Shown here: one piece after another, positions 1-9,497 of the stretch
Numbering within the stretch: position 1 is the first letter of the stretch
Layout of the letters: each line of letters opens with the position of its first letter
Assembly: GCF_003314435.2 (NCBI RefSeq)
Contig: NZ_QNVY02000003.1
Location: forward strand, 372,001 to 436,000
Direction of reading: 5' to 3'
Source of the DNA: Flavobacterium petrolei
Lineage (GTDB): Bacteria; Bacteroidota; Bacteroidia; Flavobacteriales; Flavobacteriaceae
DNA length: 64,000 nt
Notes under the pieces: model-generated
The model's database searches: none
The model's input: only the letters and a program-made list of their open reading frames with translations
Told to the model about the DNA's origin: nothing
Program-made: the position numbers and the translations under genes

Positions 1-33
1 AATGCGATTTTAGATCAATATCTCGACAAATAA
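1..33 (+). CDS. 3' end of a CDS, probably cell-division protein ZapA
   Basis: The first eleven codons read NAILDQYLDK and then stop at TAA (31-33). Only the C-terminal tail is inside the window. The assignment to ZapA is by context: in flavobacteria zapA usually lies just upstream of a 6S-type RNA and rny, and both follow here. The tail alone has no diagnostic motif, so the identity is an inference; that a reading frame ends here is plausible but short. Confidence 0.45.
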   Translation, partial: NAILDQYLDK

Positions 34-59
34 ACGTTCTTTACAAAAACTAAGATACT

Positions 60-213
60 GCCTACATTAGTTCTTATTTGGTAAACTCAACACTAACATT
101 TTAGAATGAGCAAATCATCGTTACTATAGCAAGCCAATTCAGTTTGGAAGCTTGAACAACGAGTTAGCTCAAAACTTGTCTTTTCGAGTTTATTCAATCC
201 CACTAATGTAGGC
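60..213 (+). ncRNA. ssrS: 6S-type regulatory RNA (6S-Flavo-like)
   Basis: A 12-bp perfect closing stem pairs GCCTACATTAGT (60-71) with ACTAATGTAGGC (202-213), and a T-run follows, giving a rod-like RNA of about 155 nt with internal arms such as GAGTTAGCTC. That is the size and overall shape of 6S RNA, the sigma-70 RNA polymerase decoy that mimics an open promoter bubble. The location between the zapA-like tail and rny is the position I recall for flavobacterial 6S RNA. No protein frame covers the stretch. A covariance search with the 6S-Flavo model would settle it. Confidence 0.75.
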
Positions 214-239
214 TTTTTTATATATAAATTTTAACAAAC

Positions 240-1805
240 ATGGACAACATATTAACGATTATTATCACAGGAATTATAGGTATTGTAGCGGGTTTTGGTA
301 TCGCAAAATTGATAGAAAAAAGCAACATCTCCAACCTGATTAAAAATTCTAAGAAAGAAGCAGCATCAATATTGAAAGATGCAAATCTGGAAGCTGAAAA
401 CATAAAGAAAGATAAAATTCTTCAAGCAAAAGAGAAATTTATAGAATTAAAATCAGAGCATGAACAAGTTATTTTAACACGTGATAAAAAAGTGGCCGAA
501 ATTGAAAAAAGAGTTCGTGATAAAGAATCTCAAATTTCAAATGAATTGTCAAAAGCGAAAAAAGTAAATGATGATTTTGAATCAAAAACTATAGAATATA
601 CTACAAAAATTGAGAATTTAGACAAGAAACAAGCTGAAGTTGAAAAACTTCATAAAAGTCAATTGCAGCAATTAGAGGTTATATCAGGTTTATCTGCCGA
701 GGAAGCTAAAAATCAATTGGTAGAAGGATTGAAAGCAGAAGCTAAAAGCAAAGCAATGTCTCATATTCAAGACACTATTGAAGAAGCTAAATTAACCGCA
801 CAACAAGAAGCTAAAAAAATCATCATCAATACCATCCAAAGAGTTGGTACAGAAGAAGCCGTTGAAAACTGTGTATCGGTATTCAACATTGAATCTGACG
901 ACGTAAAAGGTAGAATCATTGGTCGTGAAGGAAGAAATATACGCGCATTAGAAGCAGCTACCGGAGTAGAAATCATTGTTGATGACACACCAGAAGCTAT
1001 TATCCTTTCTTGTTTTGACCCTGTGCGTAGAGAAATTGCACGTTTGGCATTACACAAATTAGTAACGGACGGAAGAATTCACCCAGCTCGTATTGAGGAA
1101 GTTGTTGCAAAAACTGCGAAACAAATTGACGATGAAATTATAGAAGTTGGTAAACGTACCGTTATCGACTTAGGAATTCACGGATTACATCCAGAATTGA
1201 TTAAAGTGGTTGGACGTATGAAATACCGCTCTTCTTATGGACAAAATTTATTGCAACACTCCCGTGAAGTTTCTAAACTTTGTGGAATCATGGCCGCTGA
1301 ACTTGGTTTAAACGTAAAACTGGCTAAAAGAGCTGGTTTGTTACACGATATTGGTAAAGTTCCAGATGCTGAAAGTGATTTACCACACGCTTTATTAGGA
1401 ATGCAATGGGCTGAGAAATACGGTGAAAAAGAAGAGGTTTGTAACGCTATTGGAGCTCACCACGATGAGATTGAAATGAAATCATTATTGTCTCCAATTA
1501 TTCAGGTTTGTGATGCTATTTCAGGTGCAAGACCAGGAGCGAGAAGACAAGTATTGGATTCTTACATTCAACGTTTAAAAGATCTTGAAGAAGTAGCTTA
1601 CGGATTCAGCGGTGTGAAAAATGCTTATGCCATTCAAGCCGGTAGAGAACTTCGTGTAATTGTGGAAAGCGAAAAAGTTTCTGACGAAAATGCAGCGAAC
1701 TTATCTTTTGATATTTCACAAAAAATTCAAACAGAAATGACGTATCCAGGACAAGTTAAAGTTACTGTAATTCGTGAAACAAGAGCTGTGAATATTGCTA
1801 AATAA
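240..1805 (+). CDS. rny: Ribonuclease Y
   Basis: RNase Y is a membrane-anchored endoribonuclease that initiates mRNA decay. The 521-aa protein has the full family layout: one N-terminal membrane helix (about 4-24), a long Lys/Glu/Ala-rich coiled coil (about 30-200), a KH RNA-binding domain with [10 protein letters not shown] at 224-233, and an HD phosphohydrolase domain with H340, the HD pair 369-370 in LLHDIGK, H407/H408 and D425 as metal ligands. Length is normal for the family. The ATG at 240 follows the T-tract of the 6S RNA by about 20 bases, so transcription may be read-through from the RNA promoter or from a start inside it. A bidirectional terminator follows at 1825. Confidence 0.97.
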   Translation: MDNILTIIITGIIGIVAGFGIAKLIEKSNISNLIKNSKKEAASILKDANLEAENIKKDKILQAKEKFIELKSEHEQVILTRDKKVAEIEKRVRDKESQISNELSKAKKVNDDFESKTIEYTTKIENLDKKQAEVEKLHKSQLQQLEVISGLSAEEAKNQLVEGLKAEAKSKAMSHIQDTIEEAKLTAQQEAKKIIINTIQRVGTEEAVENCVSVFNIESDDVKGRIIGREGRNIRALEAATGVEIIVDDTPEAIILSCFDPVRREIARLALHKLVTDGRIHPARIEEVVAKTAKQIDDEIIEVGKRTVIDLGIHGLHPELIKVVGRMKYRSSYGQNLLQHSREVSKLCGIMAAELGLNVKLAKRAGLLHDIGKVPDAESDLPHALLGMQWAEKYGEKEEVCNAIGAHHDEIEMKSLLSPIIQVCDAISGARPGARRQVLDSYIQRLKDLEEVAYGFSGVKNAYAIQAGRELRVIVESEKVSDENAANLSFDISQKIQTEMTYPGQVKVTVIRETRAVNIAK

Positions 1806-1824
1806 TTTATTGTATCTGACATAT

Positions 1825-1860
1825 AAAAAAAACTTCTCATCACTGAGAAGTTTTTTTTTG
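1825..1860. terminator. Bidirectional rho-independent terminator
   Basis: AACTTCTCA and TGAGAAGTT pair around a TCAC loop (1831-1852), flanked by an A-run on the left and a T-run on the right. It can end rny (+) and the convergent histidine kinase gene (-). Confidence 0.85.
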
Positions 1861-1919
1861 GAATATTATAAACGAAGAATCTACTTAAAAAAACTTTGCT
1901 TATTTATTAAATAACGTAA

Positions 1920-3446
1920 TTAAGCCTGCAAACTATCGTTAAAAACAATCTTAAAAGTTGTCCCTACTCCTACTTCACTTTCGACTGAAACAGTTCCTTT
2001 CATCGATTCTATTTGATTCTTTGTAATGTACAAACCTAAACCTCTAGCCCCTTCGTGCTTGTGAAATGTTTTATACATACCAAAAAGAGAATCTCCATAT
2101 TTTTTTAAATCGATGCCTAAACCATTATCAGAAATTGACAACGTTTTTTTACCATTTTCCAATGAGAAAGAATATTTTATCTCAACAGGTTTATTATAAT
2201 TAGAATATTTTATAGCATTTGTTGTAAAATTCAATAAAACACTTTCTAGGTACGCTGGATTAAAATCGACAAATATACCCTCAGGAATATCATTTATAAT
2301 AGTAACTTGATTATAATTTTTTAAATTCTTGATCAAGTCCAAAGTCTTCTTCAAGTATAAATTCAAGTTCAATGATTTTATCGGAATGTTCGAATTACTT
2401 TGTAATAGCACCAATTGGGTCAAATTAGCTATTGTTTCATTTAAATCATTAGAGACAGTACGTAAATGAGATAACATTTCTGTACTACTCTCCAAATCCT
2501 CCTCGGAATCTATAATATCTAAAATTGATTTAATATTGCCGGCTTGCGTATTTAGATTATGGGATACAATATGTGAAAAATTCAATAGTCGACTATTTTG
2601 TTGACTAAACAATTCCATTGTTCTTACTAATTCTAATTCTTTTTCTTTTTGTGAAGAAATATCAGTATGCGTGCCTATAGCTCGCAATGGTTTACCATCT
2701 TCATCACGCTGAATTACTTTTCCTCTGTCTAAAATCCATTTATAATTTCCGCTTGAGGTTAAAACACGATGGTAATTTTCATAAAAAGGTATTTTATTTT
2801 CAAAATGATCCTGAATTTCAGAGTAATATTTTTCCAAATCATCAGGATGTACAATTTCATCCCAACGTTCCGGCTTATCAAAAATATCTAAAGATTCCTG
2901 CTCGAGGATTTTCATCGATTGTGAGGAATAAAAAACTTTATTGGTTGTTAAATCCCAGTCCCAAACTCCAGCCGTAGAAGCTTCAAGAGCAAATTTAAAA
3001 CGCTCTTCAGAAATTTTAAGCTTAATTTCCTGATCTTTCAAGTCAGTTACATCCGAGATTCTTCCGTAAAAAGCAATATTCCCATCAGGATATAATTCTG
3101 GTTTTGATGAGACTTTAAGCCAACGCAGTCCCTTTTCAGGTAATAAAACCCGAAACTCGAAATCCCATCTTGTAATATTTCTTTTTGCATTTACCAATGA
3201 CTGAAAAAACGTCAATCGATCAGCTTCAAATATCCTGTCATACACAAGGAATTTGTCACTGTCTACAAAATGATTTGAAGACAACTCAAAAAAATCGTTT
3301 ACCGATTTACTCACTAAAGGAAATAAATAGGTATTGTCAGGAGCAATCACAAATTCAAAAATTAAATCTGGAATCTCATTAAATAATTTACTGTAAAAAT
3401 TATTTACCTCTTGGCAATTTCCGTTTTGGGGAAAATCAAAAACCAT
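1920..3446 (-). CDS. Orphan PAS-domain sensor histidine kinase
   Basis: 508 aa with no predicted membrane helix or signal peptide, so a cytoplasmic kinase. Two PAS modules are visible: about 12-133, ending in the PAC-like stretch AFYGRISDVTDLKDQE, and about 145-270, with AGVWDWDLTTNKVFYSS and ending RAIGTHTDISSQKEKE. A phosphoacceptor region follows (FSHIVSHNLNTQAGNI, about residue 300), then a GHKL ATPase with the N-box NAIKYS, the G1 box DNGLGID and the G2 box GARGLGLYI. No response regulator gene is adjacent, so the partner and the signal are unknown. The H-box (SHNLNTQ) differs from the usual SHELRTP and resembles a variant I associate with Bacteroidota PAS kinases. The function is inferred from domains only. 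Confidence 0.85.
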   Translation of the reverse strand: MVFDFPQNGNCQEVNNFYSKLFNEIPDLIFEFVIAPDNTYLFPLVSKSVNDFFELSSNHFVDSDKFLVYDRIFEADRLTFFQSLVNAKRNITRWDFEFRVLLPEKGLRWLKVSSKPELYPDGNIAFYGRISDVTDLKDQEIKLKISEERFKFALEASTAGVWDWDLTTNKVFYSSQSMKILEQESLDIFDKPERWDEIVHPDDLEKYYSEIQDHFENKIPFYENYHRVLTSSGNYKWILDRGKVIQRDEDGKPLRAIGTHTDISSQKEKELELVRTMELFSQQNSRLLNFSHIVSHNLNTQAGNIKSILDIIDSEEDLESSTEMLSHLRTVSNDLNETIANLTQLVLLQSNSNIPIKSLNLNLYLKKTLDLIKNLKNYNQVTIINDIPEGIFVDFNPAYLESVLLNFTTNAIKYSNYNKPVEIKYSFSLENGKKTLSISDNGLGIDLKKYGDSLFGMYKTFHKHEGARGLGLYITKNQIESMKGTVSVESEVGVGTTFKIVFNDSLQA

Positions 3447-3635
3447 ATTACTTTTTATAAGATTTTAATTGACCACAATTTAGATTATATTTTTTATTTA
3501 ACAGACAAATTAACTGTAAAAATCGCTCCTTTTTAATGACATTACAAGCCGAATTTTAAGAAATTTAATTTACAGGTTATCCCGTAAACTCTTTCTTACC
3601 TTAACAAGGTACGAATTGAAATTACTAACAAAATG

Positions 3636-4532
3636 TTATTTTCTGGGATGAAAAGTATTTACAACTTGCGCAAGGAACTTTCTGTCAAGATGCACATATA
3701 TTTCTGTTGTTGTTATCGATTCATGTCCAAGCATCAGTTGAATAGAGCGCAAATCAGCCCCATTTTCTAGAAGATGTGTCGCAAAAGAATGACGCAAAGT
3801 ATGCGGACTGATGGTTTTATAAAGATTTATTTCAAGCGCTAAGTTTTTTATAATTGTAAAAATCATCGCTCTGGTCAATTGCTTCCCTCTTCTGTTTAAA
3901 AACAAAGTATCCTCAAATCCTTTTTGAATAGTAAGGTGCGTTCTAATAGTATCTCGGTAAATTTGAATAAATTTTTGCGTCAAATCACTTATAGGTACAA
4001 AACGTTGTTTATTGCCTTTTCCGGTAATCTTAATAAAACCTTCCTCAAAGAATAAATCGGAAATTTTTAATGTTACTAATTCAGATACCCGTAAGCCACA
4101 TCCATAAAGCGTTTCGAGCATCGCACGATTGCGCTCTCCTTCATTCGTGGTCAAATCAATAGCTGCGATAAGATTATCAATTTCTTCGACAGATAAAGTA
4201 TCAGGAAGTTTCCTGCCCGTTTTGGGTGTTTCAATCAGTTCCAAAGGATTGTCCGTACGATAATCTTCAAAAATTAAATAACTGAAAAAACTTTTCAAAC
4301 CTGAAATTATTCTGGCTTGCGAACGAGGATTTACTTCTTTGGAAACACCATAAATAAACTGTTGCACCGTTTCCTCACTAATTTTAATTGGAGAAACTTC
4401 GATTTCACTTATGACTAAAAAAAGGCGTAAACGTTCGATATCAAAAGAATAGTTTTCTATTGTATTCTTTGACAAACCGCGTTCAATTTTGAGATACGAT
4501 TGATAACTCTTTATATAACTGTCCCAATTCAT
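3636..4532 (-). CDS. xerD: Tyrosine recombinase XerD
   Basis: Site-specific recombinase that acts at dif with XerC to resolve chromosome dimers. Using the ATG at 4532 gives 298 aa, the normal XerD length; a frame extension to 4571 runs through a terminator hairpin and is rejected. The N-terminal SAM-like DNA-binding domain covers about 1-85. Catalytic residues are all visible: R148 (CGLRVSEL), K172 (GKGNKQRF), H244 and R247 (PHTLRHSFATHLL), H270 (LGH) and nucleophile Y279 (IYVHLD). In flavobacteria xerD commonly sits back-to-back with aroQ; here two outer-membrane protein genes separate them. It is likely the housekeeping recombinase rather than an island integrase. Confidence 0.95.
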   Translation of the reverse strand: MNWDSYIKSYQSYLKIERGLSKNTIENYSFDIERLRLFLVISEIEVSPIKISEETVQQFIYGVSKEVNPRSQARIISGLKSFFSYLIFEDYRTDNPLELIETPKTGRKLPDTLSVEEIDNLIAAIDLTTNEGERNRAMLETLYGCGLRVSELVTLKISDLFFEEGFIKITGKGNKQRFVPISDLTQKFIQIYRDTIRTHLTIQKGFEDTLFLNRRGKQLTRAMIFTIIKNLALEINLYKTISPHTLRHSFATHLLENGADLRSIQLMLGHESITTTEIYVHLDRKFLAQVVNTFHPRK

Positions 4533-4561
4533 GGCTACAAAGTAACTCTTTTTTAAGCATA

Positions 4562-4586
4562 AAAAAACCACTACTAATAGTGGTTT
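4562..4586 (-). terminator. Rho-independent terminator after the OMP gene
   Basis: AAACCACTA/TAGTGGTTT hairpin. On the - strand it is followed by a T-run, so it ends the 4608-5198 gene and insulates xerD. Confidence 0.75.
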
Positions 4587-4607
4587 TGATATAGTAGAAG
4601 GAAATAA

Positions 4608-5198
4608 TTATTTTCCCCATTTGCCCCCACCTACATAAAATCCTAAATGGATTCCCAGGTATGAATTAGCTACAGTACCTTGATTATTTCCATTGATATC
4701 TTGTAAATTCGATTCAGGCACTAAATTATATTCTAATCCCATTCTGAATTTTCCCCACTCAAAACCACCACGAACTAATCCTCCCATTTTACCGGTTGCA
4801 TCTACATTTACATCATTACTATTATTTGTATCATCCAATTCTACATTTGCAATACTATAATAACCCGCACCAGCACCGATATAAGGAACAAAAGATTTCC
4901 CAGCACCGTTGAAATAATAATCATAAGTAGCAACATACGAACCATTAGCCGCAACTTTTGCACTAGTAGTAGCACCAGAATCATTTATGTCACGAACAAT
5001 AGCTGCAATTCCTATTCGTAAACCAACATTCATGTTGTCTTTAATATTATATTTTGGTTCTAATGAGAACAAAGCTCCGCCGCCGCCATTAGTAGGAACA
5101 ACTCCTAAATCTAAACCTACCCTAAACCCACCTTCTTTTTGAGCATAACTCGAAACACAAAAAAAAGCAATACATGCCGACAAGATAATTTTTTTCAT
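4608..5198 (-). CDS. Outer-membrane beta-barrel protein (small porin-like)
   Basis: 196 aa. A typical flavobacterial signal peptide (MKKIILSACIAFFCVSSYAQ) is followed by short amphipathic strands alternating with Gly/Asn/Asp-rich turns (GLDLGVVPTNGGGGALFSLEPKYNIKDNMNVGLRIGIAAIV) and a C-terminal strand region LGIHLGFYVGGG, consistent with an eight-stranded barrel. No enzymatic motif is seen. It is divergent from another barrel gene at 5633. The ligand or function is unknown. Residues 90-135 carry an Asp/Asn-rich insertion (DDTNNSNDVNVDATG) that is probably an extracellular loop. Confidence 0.7.
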   Translation of the reverse strand: MKKIILSACIAFFCVSSYAQKEGGFRVGLDLGVVPTNGGGGALFSLEPKYNIKDNMNVGLRIGIAAIVRDINDSGATTSAKVAANGSYVATYDYYFNGAGKSFVPYIGAGAGYYSIANVELDDTNNSNDVNVDATGKMGGLVRGGFEWGKFRMGLEYNLVPESNLQDINGNNQGTVANSYLGIHLGFYVGGGKWGK

Positions 5199-5632
5199 TT
5201 TTTATTAATTGATTGTTTATAGAAAGCATAAAATTATATTATATTTAAAGTAATATACTTCTTATAATTTTAAGTTATTAACATATTTATTAAAAATTAA
5301 AACTTCAATATTTCACACTAAATGGTGAATTTATCTAAGCTTATGATTCATTTTTCTAACCTTTAAAAATAACTATCAAAAAAAACTCCTAAAAAACGTG
5401 AGAAATTTAAAATTAGAATTAAAACACAAAATACTGTTTTACAACCATTTGAAACTTCAAATTTTTATTTGAAATTCAAAACTGAATCTAAAAGAAGAAA
5501 AATCGTAATTTAGCGATGTTTTGGATTAGTTCTTGGTATTAGAAATAAAAAAACTAACAATAATTGTTCTATAAAACAGTTTTAAGTAAGAGACAGTATT
5601 CAATAAATAGTAATAAATTTAAAAAACAAATT
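5199..5632. other. Divergent intergenic region between two OMP genes
   Basis: 434 bp, very AT-rich, with no convincing reading frame. It must hold the two divergent promoters, but I see no clean TAnnTTTG box for either. Short inverted TTTGAA/TTCAAA repeats occur at about 5450-5490. Confidence 0.5.
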
Positions 5633-6196
5633 ATGAAAAAAATAATTTTAGTAGCGGTAGTACTTCTTGCAGCATCCGTGGACATGCAAGCACAATTAGT
5701 CAAGTTTGGGTTTAAAGGTGGTTTAAATTACGCCAATCAGACCGGAAGTAACATTACGGTAAATAGTGATAACTACAACACTGATGCTATTACCAGTTAT
5801 CACGCTGGTTTAGTGGCTGAGCTTAAATTAACAGATGGTTTTTCTATACAACCTGAATTATTATATTCGACTCAAGGAGCGACTTATAAAAATGCTGTTG
5901 ATGAGTTCAAAAACGAATTGGGTTATTTATCCATTCCTGTTTTAGCAAAAATACATTTTAACAAGACTGTTAGTTTAGATCTTGGACCTCAAGCTTCTTT
6001 CTTATTAAGCGAAAGAAACGAATTTGACGTAAAAAATGCAGAAACTTTTGAGTTTGGAGTAGCTGGAGGTTTGACTTTAAATGTAACAAAAAACATTTTT
6101 CTTCAAGGACGCTATGTTTTAGGATTAACTGAAGCTTCAAAGGAGGCAGAGGTTAAGAACTCTGTACTTCAGATTTCAGCCGGATTTACTTTCTAA
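5633..6196 (+). CDS. PorT-like outer-membrane beta-barrel protein
   Basis: 187 aa from the ATG at 5633. An earlier in-frame codon at 5564 would place non-signal residues before the signal peptide MKKIILVAVVLLAASVDMQAQ. The mature protein opens with LVKFGFKGGLNYANQTG and has repeated Gly-aromatic strands (SYHAGLVAELKLTDGFSIQPELLYSTQGA, LGYLSIPVLAKIHFNKTVSLDLGPQASFLL), the signature of the Bacteroidota outer-membrane beta-barrel family often called porin family/PorT. The last residue is Phe (ISAGFTF), as expected for BAM-inserted barrels. A strong terminator follows. Function beyond an outer-membrane location is unknown. Confidence 0.8.
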   Translation: MKKIILVAVVLLAASVDMQAQLVKFGFKGGLNYANQTGSNITVNSDNYNTDAITSYHAGLVAELKLTDGFSIQPELLYSTQGATYKNAVDEFKNELGYLSIPVLAKIHFNKTVSLDLGPQASFLLSERNEFDVKNAETFEFGVAGGLTLNVTKNIFLQGRYVLGLTEASKEAEVKNSVLQISAGFTF

Positions 6197-6220
6197 AAAT
6201 AATAAAAAATTAAAATTATT

Positions 6221-6254
6221 AAAACCGTTCTATAAATTGGAACGGTTTTTTTAT
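6221..6254 (+). terminator. Rho-independent terminator
   Basis: AAAACCGTTC pairs with GAACGGTTTT (6221-6249) and a T-run follows, just after the PorT-like gene. Confidence 0.85.
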
Positions 6255-6360
6255 TTTTACCAAAACAGGAATTATGAAATGAGCATATCGAATATGTAAT
6301 AAAAACCAGATAAGTCATATGCGAATTCCATATTCAAATAAAAACAAATATTAACTACGT

Positions 6361-6774
6361 ATGAAAATCAGTATCATCAACGGACCAAACCTCAACCTTC
6401 TAGGCAAACGTGAACCAGAAATTTATGGAAGTCAAACTTTTGAAGAATATTTCACCACTTTACAAATTAAATACCCTACTATTGAATTCTCTTATTTTCA
6501 GAGCAATATTGAAGGTGAATTAATTGATAAAATTCAGGAATTTGGTTTTTCATTTGATGGTATTATTTTGAATGCAGGAGCTTACACACATACTTCCATA
6601 GGAATTGGTGATGCTGTCAAAGCCGTTACTACTCCAGTTGTTGAAGTCCATATTTCGAATACTTTTTCGCGTGAAGGCTTTAGACATCAATCCTATATTT
6701 CAGGAAATGCCAAAGGAGTTATTCTCGGTTTTGGTTTAAAAAGTTACGAGTTAGCAATTCAGTCCTTTTTATAG
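6361..6774 (+). CDS. aroQ: 3-dehydroquinate dehydratase, type II
   Basis: Third step of the shikimate pathway: 3-dehydroquinate to 3-dehydroshikimate, cytoplasmic. 137 aa is normal for the dodecameric type II enzyme. The opening MKISIINGPNLNLLGKREPEIYG is diagnostic. Active-site residues visible are N10/N12, R17, catalytic Y22, N71 (ILNAGAYTHTS), H77 and H97 (VEVHISN). The ATG at 6361 is the obvious start. Alone in its transcription unit, with the upstream gene ended by a terminator. Confidence 0.97.
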   Translation: MKISIINGPNLNLLGKREPEIYGSQTFEEYFTTLQIKYPTIEFSYFQSNIEGELIDKIQEFGFSFDGIILNAGAYTHTSIGIGDAVKAVTTPVVEVHISNTFSREGFRHQSYISGNAKGVILGFGLKSYELAIQSFL

Positions 6775-6843
6775 TCTTAAATTATAATTGCCTCCTAAAG
6801 AAATCTTTAACAAATAATTAATAGGCTCTTTTTAAACTTCTTC

Positions 6844-6851
6844 TATTTTTG
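6844..6851 (+). promoter_or_regulatory. -7 promoter box for the DUF5686-type gene
   Basis: TATTTTTG matches the Bacteroidota TAnnTTTG -7 element, placing transcription start about ten bases before the ATG at 6869. No clear -33 TTTG is present at the usual spacing. Confidence 0.45.
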
Positions 6852-6868
6852 TGAAAGAAAAAACTTTC

Positions 6869-9355
6869 ATGAAAAAACACTACTTACTTTTGCTTTTCTT
6901 AGTTTCATTTGTCAGCAATGCACAAATAAAAGGAACTGTTTCGGACGAAAAAGGAAATCCCTTGCCTTTTGTTACTATTTTTCAGGAAGACACCTATAAC
7001 GGAACCACTTCAAACGAACAAGGAAATTACGAGTTCAACTTAAATAAAAAAGGAAAGCAATCCGTTGTTTTTCAGTTTTTAGGTTTTAAAACTCAAAAAG
7101 TTGCCATACAAACCAATAAATTGCCTTATTTGTTGAATATCATAATGATTGAAGAAAGTTTTTCGTTGAACGAAGTAATTATCAACAAAAAAAACAATCC
7201 GGCATTAGCGATAATAAAAAGTGCTATTGCCAGCAGAAAACGAAACACAGAAAAAACAAATCGATTCAACGCTGACTTTTATTCCAGAGGTATTTTTAAA
7301 CTAAAAAATGCTCCGAAAAAAATATTAGGGCAAAAAATTGGAGACTTAGATGGTGCTTTGGATTCTACTGGAACCGGAATTATTTCATTGTCTGAAACCT
7401 TTTCGAAAATAGCATTTGAAAAACCCAACAACTTAAAAGAGGTCGTTACTGCATCAAAAGTAAGTGGCAGCAACAATGGCTACAGCTACAATACAGCCAG
7501 ATCTTCGTTCTACGATTTCTATGATAATACTATTGATTTTGGTGTCCAAATGATTTCTCCAATAGCGAATAATGCTTTTAACTACTATAATTACAAATTA
7601 GAAAGCACGTTTAATGACGAGAATACCAATATGATTAACAAAATAAAAGTGACTGCAAAGCGTGATAGCGAACCGGTTTTTGAAGGATACATTTATATCG
7701 TGGAAGATTCCTGGGCAATTTACGCCGTTGATCTGGATATAAAAGGCTACCGAATGAAAGAAGAATTTCTTGATGTGATGACCTTAAAACAAAATTTCGG
7801 CTACAACAATAGCAATAAAATTTGGGCCAAAAATACCCAAAGCCTCGAAATCACAGCAGGCGCTTTTGGCATAAAATTTACCGGAAAATATAATTATGTA
7901 TACAGTAATTATGAATTCATAGATGCTTTTGCTCCAAAAACATTTACAAATGAAATCACGCGCATCGAAATAAATGCCAATAAAAAAGACAGTTTATTTT
8001 GGAATACCAACAGACCCATTCCGTTAACAATGGAAGAAAGCACGGACTATATTAGAAAAGACAGTATTTACAAAGTCCGAAATTCTGAAAAATACTTAGA
8101 CTCAGTTGATGCAAAAGAAAATAAATTCAAACTATTAAAGCTGCTGACGGGCTACACGTATAAGAATAGTACTGAAAAACATAGCTTTAGTTACGAGGGA
8201 TTATTAAATCTTGGTTCTCTAAGTTTCAATACGGTTCAAGGATATAATTTTGATTCGGGGTTTCGATACACCAACTGGAAAAATCAGGAAAGTAAAGGAA
8301 TATATACTTCCATAAGTACAAAACTCAATTACGGTTTTGCTGAAGATCGTTTGCGTGTCACCGGACAATTTATCCATCGATTTAACAATCAGAATTATGC
8401 CACTTTATATATGACAGGAGGCAGTTCCGTAAAGCAATTTAACCCGAATGAACCAATCAGCAAAGTTATAAATACGATAAGTTCCTTGGCCTTCAAGAAT
8501 AATTTCATGAAGTTGTATAACTTGGAATCAGCGGCAATTGGCTACAGCCAAGATATTGCAAATGGAGTGAATCTAAATGGAAAGATAGAATACCAGCAAC
8601 GCAAACCGTTATTCAATAACACTGACTTTTCTTTGTTTAGCAAAGACGATTTATACACGTCGAATAATCCGTTGGCACCGAATGATTTTACCAGTCCGGC
8701 ATTTGAAAAACACCATTTAACTAAAGTGAATTTACAGGCAAAAATCAATTTTGGAAACAAATATTCCTCTCGTCCCGATGGGAAATTTAACATCCGAAAT
8801 GAAAAATATCCAACTCTATATTTAGTCTATGAAAAAGCAGTTGCTGCTAACGAAAAGAAGTATGAGTTCGACCACTTCAACACACGATTAACGTATGATT
8901 TGACATTAGGAAATAAAGGAGTTTTAGGGATGAATCTAAAAGCAGGAAAATTTCTGAATGCGGATAATATTGCTTTTATAGATTACAAGCATTTTAATGG
9001 CAATCAAACCCACATAGGACAAACAGCGCGTTATTTAAATGTTTTTAATTTGCTTCCATATTATTCTAACAGTACGAATGACAGCTATTTTGAAGCACAT
9101 ACTGAATACAACGACAAAGGTTATATCATGAATAAAATACCATTGTTGAACAAACTAAAATCAACTTTAATATTGGGAGCTCATGCACTGTCTACGCCCA
9201 ATAACAAACCTTATACTGAAGTCACAGTTGGGTTGGACAATTTAGGTTTTGGTAAATTTAAAATGCTTCGTGTTGATTATGTACGTTCCTACCAAAATGG
9301 TTTTCAAGGTGACGGAGTAGTTTTTGGGCTAAAGTTTTTGAATATATTAGAATAA
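6869..9355 (+). CDS. DUF5686 / carboxypeptidase-regulatory-like outer-membrane protein
   Basis: 828 aa from the ATG at 6869; a GTG at 6851 is possible but would start before the signal peptide MKKHYLLLLFLVSFVSNAQ. Residues about 20-110 form a carboxypeptidase-regulatory-like beta-sandwich (IKGTVSDEKGNPLPFVTIF, TSNEQGNYEF), as found at the front of SusC-type receptors and related proteins. The remainder lacks a TonB plug motif. It has the DUF5686 pattern: a middle helical/beta region (IKSAIASRKRNTEKTNRFNADFYSRGIFKL) and a long C-terminal outer-membrane barrel with many Gly-aromatic strands ending FGLKFLNILE. Probably an outer-membrane surface protein of unknown substrate. It stands alone between terminators. 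Confidence 0.8.
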   Translation: MKKHYLLLLFLVSFVSNAQIKGTVSDEKGNPLPFVTIFQEDTYNGTTSNEQGNYEFNLNKKGKQSVVFQFLGFKTQKVAIQTNKLPYLLNIIMIEESFSLNEVIINKKNNPALAIIKSAIASRKRNTEKTNRFNADFYSRGIFKLKNAPKKILGQKIGDLDGALDSTGTGIISLSETFSKIAFEKPNNLKEVVTASKVSGSNNGYSYNTARSSFYDFYDNTIDFGVQMISPIANNAFNYYNYKLESTFNDENTNMINKIKVTAKRDSEPVFEGYIYIVEDSWAIYAVDLDIKGYRMKEEFLDVMTLKQNFGYNNSNKIWAKNTQSLEITAGAFGIKFTGKYNYVYSNYEFIDAFAPKTFTNEITRIEINANKKDSLFWNTNRPIPLTMEESTDYIRKDSIYKVRNSEKYLDSVDAKENKFKLLKLLTGYTYKNSTEKHSFSYEGLLNLGSLSFNTVQGYNFDSGFRYTNWKNQESKGIYTSISTKLNYGFAEDRLRVTGQFIHRFNNQNYATLYMTGGSSVKQFNPNEPISKVINTISSLAFKNNFMKLYNLESAAIGYSQDIANGVNLNGKIEYQQRKPLFNNTDFSLFSKDDLYTSNNPLAPNDFTSPAFEKHHLTKVNLQAKINFGNKYSSRPDGKFNIRNEKYPTLYLVYEKAVAANEKKYEFDHFNTRLTYDLTLGNKGVLGMNLKAGKFLNADNIAFIDYKHFNGNQTHIGQTARYLNVFNLLPYYSNSTNDSYFEAHTEYNDKGYIMNKIPLLNKLKSTLILGAHALSTPNNKPYTEVTVGLDNLGFGKFKMLRVDYVRSYQNGFQGDGVVFGLKFLNILE

Positions 9356-9370
9356 AAAAAGAATCTATTT

Positions 9371-9426
9371 GTCAGTTGCAGTACAGTCGGAAAATATTAC
9401 GGCATCTTGACTGCGCTCGATGTGAC
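9371..9426. repeat. Imperfect palindromic dispersed repeat
   Basis: GTCAGTTGCAGTACAGTC at 9371 faces GACTGCGCTCGATGTGAC ending at 9426. The two arms are imperfect reverse complements. The right arm read on the - strand (GTCACATCGAGCGCAGTC) is a motif I recognise as common in flavobacterial intergenic DNA. Confidence 0.6.
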
Positions 9427-9442
9427 AAAAAAATAACAAGTT

Positions 9443-9480
9443 AAAAAAGGCACCAGAAAATAATTCTGGTGCCTTTTTAA
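9443..9480. terminator. Bidirectional rho-independent terminator
   Basis: AGGCACCAGA pairs with TCTGGTGCCT and is flanked by A- and T-runs. It serves the convergent DUF5686-type gene and the CDF transporter gene. Confidence 0.85.
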
Positions 9481-9497
9481 TTTTATTGGATAAAACT

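Noticed and set aside
767..1057. Reading frame antisense to rny
   Set aside because: Lies wholly opposite the KH domain of a certain gene; no start context or family pattern.
3636..4532. XerD as the integrase of the tRNA-flanked block
   Set aside because: It is 15 kb away, has standard XerD length and residues, and lies in core gene context.
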